From assembly GCA_032718475.1 (NCBI GenBank), contig JAUCBJ010003375.1, positions 1 to 49,349 on the forward strand: 49,349 nt of DNA. Direction: 5' to 3'. Positions 41,825 to 49,349 of this stretch are shown here, one piece after another. The position numbers and the translations under genes were made by a program. This DNA is from Nemertoderma westbladi. Lineage: Eukaryota > Xenacoelomorpha > Nemertodermatida > Nemertodermatidae. A model generated the notes under the pieces. The model saw only the letters and a list, made by a program, of their open reading frames with translations, was not told where the DNA came from and did no database searches. Each line of letters starts with the position of its first letter. Position 1 is the stretch's first letter.

Positions 41825-43880
41825 GTGAGTGAGAGTGACTCAACGTCTCACAACGTCAACTGGGTGACACAATCACAGGTGAGTGAATGAGTCTCACAAC
41901 AACAACTGGGTGACACAATGACAGGTGAGTGAATGAGTCTCACAACGTCAACTGGGTGACACAATCGCAGGTGAGTGAATGAGTCTCACAACAACAACTG
42001 GGTGACACAAAGACAGGTGAGTGAATGAGTCTCACAGCGACAACTGGGTGATACAATGACAGGTGAGTGAATGAGTCTCACAACAACAACTGGGTGACAC
42101 AAAGACAGGTGAGTGAATGAGTCTCACAGCGACAACTGGGTGATACAATGACAGGTGAGTGAATGAGTCTCACAACAACAACTGGGTGACACAAAGACAG
42201 GTGAGTGAATGAGTCTCACAACAACAACTGGGTGACACAATCACAGATGAGTGAATGAGTCTCACAGCGACAACCGGGTGATACAATGACAGGTGAGTGA
42301 ATGAGTCTCACAGCGACAACTGGGTGACACAAAGACAGGTGAGTGAATGAGTCTCACAACAACAACTGGGTGACACAATCACAGATGAGTGAATGAGTCT
42401 CACAGCGACAACTGGGTGATACAATGACAGGTGAGTGAATGAGTCTCACAGCGACAACTGGGTGACACAATGACAGGTGAGTGAATGAGTCTCACAGCGA
42501 CAACTGGGTGACACAATGACAGGTGAGTGAATGAGTCTCACAGCGACAACTGGGTGACACAATGACAGGTGAGTGAATGAGTCTCACAGCGACAACTGGG
42601 TGACACAATGACAGGTGAGTGAATGAGTCTCACAACAACAACTGGGTGACACAAAGACAGGTGAGTGAATGAGTCTCACAGCGACAACTGGGTGATACAA
42701 TGACAGGTGAGTGAATGAGTCTCACAACAACAACTGGGTGACACAAAGACAGGTGAGTGAATGAGTCTCACAACAACAACTGGGTGACACAATCACAGAT
42801 GAGTGAATGAGTCTCACAGCGACAACCGGGTGATACAATGACAGGTGAGTGAATGAGTCTCACAGCGACAACTGGGTGACACAAAGACAGGTGAGTGAAT
42901 GAGTCTCACAACAACAACTGGGTGACACAATCACAGATGAGTGAATGAGTCTCACAGCGACAACTGGGTGATACAATGACAGGTGAGTGAATGAGTCTCA
43001 CAGCGACAACTGGGTGACACAATGACAGGTGAGTGAATGAGTCTCACAGCGACAACTGGGTGACACAATGACAGGTGAGTGAATGAGTCTCACAGCGACA
43101 ACTGGGTGACACAATGACAGGTGAGTGAATGAGTCTCACAGCGACAACTGGGTGACACAATGACAGGTGAGTGAATGAGTCTCACAACAACATCTGGGTG
43201 ACACGATGACAGGTGAGTGACTGAGTCTCACAACAACAACTGGGTGACACAATGACAGGTGAGTGAATGAGTCTCACAACAACAACTGGGTGACACAATG
43301 ACAGGTGAGTGAATGAGTCTCACAGCGACAACTGGGTGACACAAGGACAGGTGAGTGAATGAGTCTCACAGCGACAACTGGGTGACACAATGACAGGTGA
43401 GTGAATGAGTCTCACAGCGACAACTGGCTGACACAATGACAGGTGAGTGACTGAGTCTCACAACGACAACTGGGTGACACAATGACAGGTGAGTGAATGA
43501 GTCTCACACGACAACTGGGTGACACAAAGAGTCTCACCGACAACTGGTGACACAATGACAGGTGAGTGAATGAGTCTCACAGCGACAACTGGGTGACACA
43601 ATGACAGGTGAGTGAATGAGTCTCACAGTGACAATTTGATGGCACAATGACAGGTGAGTGACCGAGTCTCATCACAGCGACAACTGGGTGACACAATGAC
43701 AGGTGAGTGAATGAGTCTCACAACAACAACTGGGTGACGCAATGACAGGTGAGTGAATGAGTCTCACAACAACAACTGAGTGACACAATGACAGGTGAGT
43801 GAATGAGTCTCACAGCGACAACTGGTTGATACAAAGAGTCTCACAGCGACAACTGGCTGACACAATGACACAAGGTGAAT
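41825..43880 (+). repeat. 46-bp minisatellite repeating a consensus 5' splice site
   Basis: About 43 copies of a 46-bp unit starting exactly at the exon-intron border. Almost every unit contains ACAG/GTGAGTGAATGAGTC, a consensus donor, followed by CTCACAGCGACAACTGGGTG. Upstream of each donor the sequence ACACAATGACAG loosely matches the exon end (CAATACACCAG). Block duplications are visible (42,050-42,500 and 42,660-43,100). Near 43,510-43,560 and 43,830 units are truncated. The coding frame meets a stop within nine bases of the first donor. Confidence 0.95.
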
Positions 43881-43889
43881 GACTGATGC

Positions 43890-44489
43890 TGGTTTCAATC
43901 AAAACAAATTATTTCAAATTATAAATATAACAACATATTTTTACAATTTAATGTATTATGCATGTGTGCATCAATTAAATTGCAATCTTTAATAGCAATT
44001 ATCCCCCCCCCCCCCTCCCCCCGCGCGTAGGCGTAATGTAATTTATTGTTTTAACAATATAAGTCGCTTAATGTATCAATTTCAATTGTATTTACAAACT
44101 AATTAACATAAAATATATACTAAAAATAAATTTGTCACTTTTTCCATAAGGCAAGGCCACCTTTAATCAATTATTATATATTTATTAAAAAGTAAGCGGA
44201 TTAAAGCGATATTGATATTTAATGTTTGATTTGGTTTGATTTGATTTGAATTGACTAGATTCACACTAGGACCACGTCAAAATTCCGATGTAAGAAAAAA
44301 ATTGATTAAGATAATGTTCATAATTTATATTCACAATTTCTAGAACATGGCTTAATTATGTTTAATGTGTTTATAAATGTTTGTCTTTTCGATTTTTATA
44401 TTGGTTGTTTTGATTAAAATGGCCTGCTTATTCATCGTCAAGTACAAATGAAATTGTTTAAGTATATTGGCCAGAGGCGGAAGTTGTGT
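43890..44489. other. AT-rich spacer
   Basis: Very AT-rich, with a 13-base poly-C tract at 44003-44015 followed by CCGCGCG. It includes the probable 3' end of the minus-strand dehydrogenase gene; an ATTAAA in minus sense lies at 44361-44366. No other gene seen. Confidence 0.5.
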
Positions 44490-45731
44490 CTAACCCACAA
44501 TAGTGAGTGGTTCGGGTACAGGGGATGTGGGTACCATAGGTACCACACAGTTATCTTCGCACGACGAAACAACCTCTTCCTCTGACGTCGTCGATTTATT
44601 ATCGCTGGATGAGGTGGACTGGCTATCAGCGGTGTCCCCATCGGCATCCAGATAGGCCCACCCGACCAGTCTGCCCGCGTCCACACTCAACGGCCTTCCC
44701 TCGCGGTAACTCCGCTCACACAGAGCCGCCAGATAGGTGGCCCGTAGCGTATCGGAGGCGCGAACCTCGACCTGCTCCAACCCCCGCACAACCCGCGCCA
44801 AGTGACTCAACTCCTCCGCGTACGCCGCCTTGTAGCGCTCGTTGAACGAGTGTAGATGTCGCGGGGCCTGGCTCCCGTTGCTCGCGTAGCAACGAGTGCT
44901 AACCGCTTGTTGATTCTCCATGGTAACCATCCCGTCGACGCCGAACACCTCCACCCGCTGGTCGTACCCGTAACTCGAGTGGCGACTCAGATCCGTCGAC
45001 GTGATGACGCCCCCTTTCGGTGCGTCCCCGAACTGCATGGTGATCGCGATGGTGTCGACGTCGCCCATCTCAGCTACTCTGTCGTCATGGCAACTAGCGA
45101 CAGCGTACACGCTGCGCGGTGCGTCTCCTAGCAACCAGCAGCACACATCGATGCAGTGGATGGCACAGTCGTGGAACATACCGCCCGACTGTCGTAGGAA
45201 CTGTAACGGCGGGAATGGGCTGTCCCGATTCACAGTCTTAATCCGATGGAGTCGTCCCACCGACGGAAGTTCCTTCTTCAACGCACGCAAGCTGGGGTCG
45301 AACCTTCTGTTGAAGGCGCACAGCAATCTGGCGTTGTTTTTCTGGGACAGTATGTAGCAAGCCTCCACCCCCTCGATGTCCTGGGATATAGGTTTCTCGC
45401 ATAGTACGTGTATTCCTCGAGAGAGAGCCGCTTGTATGATACCGTAGTGCGTGCCCGTAGGAGAGGCCACTATTATGGCCTCGAGTCTGGGGTCGCCCAG
45501 TACGCGGTCCCCGGCCTGGTTGAGAGAGACCACCTGGACGTGAGAGGCGTGCTGAGCGGATAAAAAGGATTCCGCGAGTTGGACGTCCAACTCTACGATG
45601 TATAGGAGATGCAGGTCCTTGTTGGCGATTATGTTTCGTGCGTGAATGGATCCCATACGACCCATCCCGTACAACGCGACACGCACGGGTTCCATTGCAG
45701 AGGTCTTCAGTCGCTTGTGTACGTGACACAT
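44490..45731 (-). CDS. Gfo/Idh/MocA-family oxidoreductase, inositol 2-dehydrogenase-like, intronless
   Basis: A 413-codon single-exon gene. Members of this family oxidise sugars or inositols with NAD(P). The N-terminal Rossmann motif VRVALYGMGRMGSIHARNI (G-x-G-x-x-G) lies near residue 20. VASPTGTHYGIIQAAL and the catalytic-lysine motif VLCEKPIS follow at about residues 87-118, and GGMFHDCAIHCIDVCCWLLG matches the family's second-domain motif GG...D...H..D. This order and spacing fit inositol 2-dehydrogenases. The second Met (residue 13, MEPVRVALYG) may be the true start, since family members begin just before the Rossmann strand. After about residue 350 there is a Ser/Thr/Glu-rich tail of roughly 60 residues (DSQSTSSSDNKSTTSEEE) not typical of bacterial members. 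The gene is GC-rich against AT-rich flanks and has no frame breaks. Confidence 0.92.
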   Translation of the reverse strand: MCHVHKRLKTSAMEPVRVALYGMGRMGSIHARNIIANKDLHLLYIVELDVQLAESFLSAQHASHVQVVSLNQAGDRVLGDPRLEAIIVASPTGTHYGIIQAALSRGIHVLCEKPISQDIEGVEACYILSQKNNARLLCAFNRRFDPSLRALKKELPSVGRLHRIKTVNRDSPFPPLQFLRQSGGMFHDCAIHCIDVCCWLLGDAPRSVYAVASCHDDRVAEMGDVDTIAITMQFGDAPKGGVITSTDLSRHSSYGYDQRVEVFGVDGMVTMENQQAVSTRCYASNGSQAPRHLHSFNERYKAAYAEELSHLARVVRGLEQVEVRASDTLRATYLAALCERSYREGRPLSVDAGRLVGWAYLDADGDTADSQSTSSSDNKSTTSEEEVVSSCEDNCVVPMVPTSPVPEPLTIVG

Positions 45732-45739
45732 AGTTTTTA

Positions 45740-46387
45740 TTTGGATAGAAAGTTAGTGTATCTCTTCACAAACCTGCTATTATTTTGGAGAAATAATTCA
45801 ATGAAAAAACTTTATTTAAAAACGTATAATATTTTGAATGCCAAAACCAAAGCATTGTCATATAAGAGTAAGATATTGTCACATGTCCATCGCCCCACCA
45901 CCCAATCCCTTTCCCCTACCCCTACATACCTACCCGCTCGCCCGCGCCCTCACCAGCCATCCATTCTTCACTCCTAGCCATAATAAAAAGAGAGGATACT
46001 TATTTCTACCTGGAACCGGTTCGCATTACGTACAATTGTTGAGAGGGGCTGGTATTGGTTGATGCCGGGGTGTTGTGGGGCTGGCATTGGTTGATGCCGG
46101 GGTGTGTGGTTGTTAGTAAAACGATTGCATCATGTTACTAAGGAACAACATGTGAGAATTGTATCAATTTGTATCAATTAATGGAGAAAGGGCTACGACC
46201 GAGTTGGCATTCTTCCATGTATCCGATTACGCCACGCTTGAACCGCCATTTATTGAGTAAAATCAGTTGGGTAAATATTAAGTTAAAACAAATCGTTACG
46301 GGCGGTAACGATTTTTAAGGGAATAATTAAATGTTTTGAGGAATCGAATTTAATTTGATTTAGGTAATAACTATTTACATACTTGTG
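45740..46387. other. Intergenic or intronic spacer
   Basis: No supported gene. A C-rich segment (45,880-45,975) gives short open frames without protein character. A two-copy duplication of GGCTGGTATTGGTTGATGCC-type sequence lies at about 46,047-46,106. The promoter of the dehydrogenase should lie near 45,732-46,000, but no clear element is visible. Confidence 0.5.
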
Positions 46388-46665
46388 AAAGTAAAAGTAA
46401 AGTAAATTTTCTTCGGCCACTAGGCCAGGGATTACGCACAAAGTAACGACTTATTTCCAGTGCGGTCCCCCTAGAACTTTACTCCCCAGAGGAAACTCCA
46501 GTACTCATTTAGCTACCACTTAAGGATGCAAGGCAGAGATTCGCCCTGGCTGGTCCCTTTAAACCATTCGTGCCGAAACGAAAACTGCCCTGGCCCATGT
46601 GAGGATCGAACCCACGACCTACGGGAGATGTGAATTCAATGCAACCACTACACCAAGGTGGAACC
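46388..46665 (-). mobile_element. tRNA-derived SINE, copy 2
   Basis: Same family as 39145-39426. Minus sense begins GGTTCCACCTTGGTGTAGTG with the A box; the B box GGGTTCGATCC is at about 46603-46613; the body and the TTTACTTTACTTTTACTTTC tail are shared. This copy has a better B box and A/B spacing than copy 1. It lies next to an inverted-repeat element (46679-46797). Confidence 0.87.
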
Positions 46666-46678
46666 TATTACTACTATG

Positions 46679-46797
46679 TGTGTAAAATAGCACTTTACAG
46701 TGTGATGATCCGAGTGGCTTTGTTACACGAACGAACGTTAGTGAGTGAGTGAAAATGAAGCCACAGGGATCAGAACACTGTAAAGTACTTTGCAACA
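46679..46797. mobile_element. Small inverted-repeat element, copy 1
   Basis: The left end TGTAAAATAGCACTTTACAG, then TGTGATGATCC, is matched in reverse by GGATCAGAACACTGTAAAGT, ACTTTGCA at the right. About 120 bp with no coding sequence. The arrangement and core words (TAGCACTTT-CAG) recur at 48805-48947, so the two are one MITE-like family. Confidence 0.7.
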
Positions 46798-47070
46798 AGT
46801 ATGTATGTAGTTGTATTCCAAAATTTTAACATTACGAAATGATTGCACATACATTATATGTGATAGAAACTGCACAAATTATATTAGTTTCTGTATAAAT
46901 AAATGTAAAAATGACATAAATTATGTTATAAATAAGTTAGCTTATATTTATGGTGGCGTTTGGAGCCATGTTATATAATATAGCTATGCCCTTCTGGTTA
47001 TTAATAGCTATACCCCGCCTACCGGTAGGTAATGCAGTAGGCCTATCTGGCTGTCAGGCAAATTTCCACC

Positions 47071-47160
47071 TATTGTTTACGTGGTAACCATGACGACGTT
47101 AAGTAATGTCCCCTTAGTGGACATTACTTAACGCCGTCATGGGTTACCACGTAAACAATA
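47071..47160. repeat. Near-perfect 41-bp hairpin
   Basis: The arm 47071-47111 (TATTGTTTACGTGGTAACC ... TAAGTAATGTCC) is followed by a 7-base loop and its reverse complement (47119-47160), with one extra base and one mismatch. Read on either strand the outer 19 bases are identical. No coding capacity and no second copy in the window. Confidence 0.92.
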
Positions 47161-47164
47161 ACAC

Positions 47165-47445
47165 CAAATACAATATATACAGGATGTACAGGCCAATACA
47201 ATAATGCTGTAATGTCCTCTAAAGTTGTAAAGTGAAAAATAACAACTCGCTGTTAATACTAACGGCGTTCAGTAATGTTACAATTTTGGAATAAAAAGAT
47301 ACAATCAATTTTAGATTATTTTTCATCATACCCAAAATTTTACTGAGGTTTCAAATGTGTATGAGGTAACCAAAATTGAGTGCAGTACAAAATTTTATCA
47401 TGAATTCCTATCTATGTAGGGGTTAGTGGACGCTGATGGTGTTTA
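47165..47445. other. Spacer without features
   Basis: AT-rich sequence between the hairpin and the AT-rich array. No gene, repeat or transposon end seen. Confidence 0.5.
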
Positions 47446-47446
47446 T

Positions 47447-47790
47447 TTATTATATTTATTTTTATTATTTTTATTATTTTAATATTTATTATTTTAATTT
47501 ATTATTTTAATATTTATTATTTTAATATTTATTATTTTAATATTAATTATTTTAATATTTATTATTTTAATATTTTATTATTTTAATATTTACTATTTTA
47601 ATATTTATTATTTTAATATTTATTATTTTAATATTTATTATTTTAATATTTATTATTTTATTATTTATTATTTTAATATTTATTATTTTAATATTTATTA
47701 TTTTAATATTTATGATTTTAATATTTATTATTTTAATATTTATTATTTTCTTTCTATTATTTATTATTTAAATATACCAGATTTCCTGCT
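47447..47790. repeat. ATTATTTTAATATTT 15-bp array
   Basis: About 20 copies of a 15-bp AT-only unit (TTTATTATTTTAATA), with occasional GATTTT or TTCTTTC interruptions. A simple AT minisatellite in the right-hand spacer. Confidence 0.95.
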
Positions 47791-48804
47791 GTTATATTTC
47801 ACTTTGCAGTTTATGCCCATGTGAATAATGCCATCCTATCACTAAATACCCAGATATGGGTGCTCTATGGGTGCTAGAAGTTGGTGCAATAGGAAAATAT
47901 TAATTTCTAACTATCTGATAAAAACATTTTTCTAGGTTTTCTGGAACCCTGCTTACAATGTCAATAATTTTCACCTATCCATGAGCGGTCTGCTAGTTGT
48001 CTTTGCGTGCACACCAACAAAAATATCAACTTGTTAAAACTTTTTTATATCTTCTAAATAAATTAATTAATTTTCATAACAATATCAAAATTTAGATAAA
48101 AGGTAGCGGTTCCATAAGAAAAAATAGTCATTAAAATGAGAGATAAGAAAATGGAGGATATCCCTTACAAATGTAACGAATTGGTCAGCTCTATTGTTCT
48201 AGAACAATTATCAGTAGCAAAAAATACAACAATAACTAATATATTGTAAAATAATGACTATTGATGAATGATGACTCCGCGAACCGTGTAACTTAAAACT
48301 CAAGCCATTGTGATTGCTAGTGAGTAAAAACCTTCTTGAGCACACAGTCTGCGTGGATCTACATTATTCATATTGCTTTTGTGTTTAAAAACAATTTTTT
48401 TCAAAATACATACTAACATTTTCTATACAAAGTAATAAGCAATTTGTGATAAAAAATATTTAGAGGGAAAAATACGAGCACTGAACAAGCGTCGAAAATA
48501 CTAGCTAGACCTACCTAAAACAGTCACCATGAAATCTAGTAGATTTCTTAACGGTGAGGCTACAAATACGTCTATGGACTAAATTTCAGCAAAATAACAA
48601 TTTCGAGAATTATCCCATTACATAACTATTATAAAAAAACATTGTTTTGTATATGAGTAGAAAATTGGCCTCCATTTCTAATTATCTTCAACGTTTGCAA
48701 AACCTTTACTGAGATTGATGTTAGATAAATTAATACAATATTCTAGAATGGTGGAATTTTTACTATTATTTACTTATCACCATCTCCTGAAATATTAACC
48801 ACTT
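47791..48804. other. Spacer, no supported gene
   Basis: AT-rich, without long open frames, arrays or inverted repeats that I can identify. If the FN3 gene continues to the right, this may be intron. Confidence 0.45.
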
Positions 48805-48947
48805 ACATCATTGTGTGCAAAGTAGCACTTTGCAGCGTTACGACCCGAGTCTATTTATGCACCGAGCGAGCGCAGCGAGGGAGGTTTACATAAATAAATC
48901 AAGAGATCATATTAACGCTGAAAAGTGACCTTTGCAAGCAATGATGT
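48805..48947. mobile_element. Small inverted-repeat element, copy 2
   Basis: The left end (TACATCATTGTGTGCAAAG, TAGCACTTTGCAGCGTTA) is matched in reverse by TAACGCTGAAAAGTGACC, TTTGCAAGCAATGATGTA at the right. About 143 bp. The middle holds ACCGAGCGAGCGCAGCGAGG, a small internal CGAGCG/CGCAGCGAG-rich block. Same family as 46679-46797. Confidence 0.8.
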
Positions 48948-48949
48948 AC

Positions 48950-49349
48950 TGTAATTTTGTTACATTATGTCACCTTATCAGCGTTCGGTATGTGAAGAAA
49001 GGATTTTATGGATGCTCATTTAAACATTTTAATCATGTACTATTTCGAATATAAGTGAAATTTAATAACAGGTACACAGTATTAATTATACATTTAAATC
49101 TAATTAAGGTTTATTGGAAGTTATCTCCTGCTTGGATGTGATAAATCATTAATCCATCTTGACTATTATAGTCGACTGAAGCAAACTTAGTCACCGTCTG
49201 TGTCCGTTCAGTTTTACTGAACTTCTATTGGACGTTTCGCCATAATGGATTACAGTACACGTTAAACAATTATTTACATACAGTAGCTAGTCCCGTCACT
49301 GCAAACTGGATAATAAAGCAGCACTCATTAACATAAATGGAAATAATAC
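48950..49349. other. Right-end spacer
   Basis: AT-rich, with no gene or repeat that I can support; runs out of the window. Confidence 0.45.

Overview
The window is genomic DNA from an invertebrate animal, not a microbe. Its largest gene is split into many small exons by GT-AG introns, the spaces between exons are AT-rich, and it carries a Ty3/gypsy LTR retrotransposon, non-LTR retrotransposon pieces, tRNA-derived SINEs and small foldback elements. The phylum cannot be fixed by eye. One trait, minisatellites built on exon-intron boundaries, resembles the 'mirage' minisatellites that I recall being reported from amphioxus, so a cephalochordate is one candidate. The AT-rich introns and intronless genes keep other invertebrate groups open.

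The backbone is one plus-strand gene with 18 recognisable exons between 1909 and 41824. Exon phases agree across every junction; at one junction this requires a weaker alternative donor. The roughly 1,100 codons encode about ten tandem fibronectin type III (FN3) domains. Both ends of the gene lie outside the window. I cannot name the protein; some domains resemble those of RIM-binding proteins, but no SH3 domain is visible.

The introns are large because they hold tandem arrays and transposons. Arrays with units of 17, 21, 25, 29, 31, 34, 36, 41, 46 and 58 bp occupy a large part of the window. Three of them (9788-10194, 14388-16895, 41825-43880) start exactly at an exon's 3' end and repeat the 5' splice site in unit after unit. 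This is the most unusual signal in the window.

Two intronless genes sit inside introns of the FN3 gene: an omega-amidase (NIT2-type nitrilase) on the same strand at 5825-6667, and a small single-pass membrane protein on the opposite strand at 18054-18500. A third intronless gene, a Gfo/Idh/MocA-family inositol-dehydrogenase-like enzyme (44490-45731, minus), lies downstream and may also be nested if the FN3 gene continues to the right. These three are GC-richer islands in AT-rich surroundings.

Mobile DNA: a non-LTR C-terminal fragment (10320-10545, minus) beside a broken non-LTR RT (10600-11835, plus); a rearranged gypsy element (26979-30186) with LTR, gag start and integrase end on minus and RT-RNase H on plus; two copies of one tRNA-derived SINE (39145-39426 and 46388-46665); and several inverted-repeat elements (6815-7250, 39493-40379, 46679-46797, 47071-47160, 48805-48947). 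The right end, from 45,740 onward, holds repeats and no gene that I can support.
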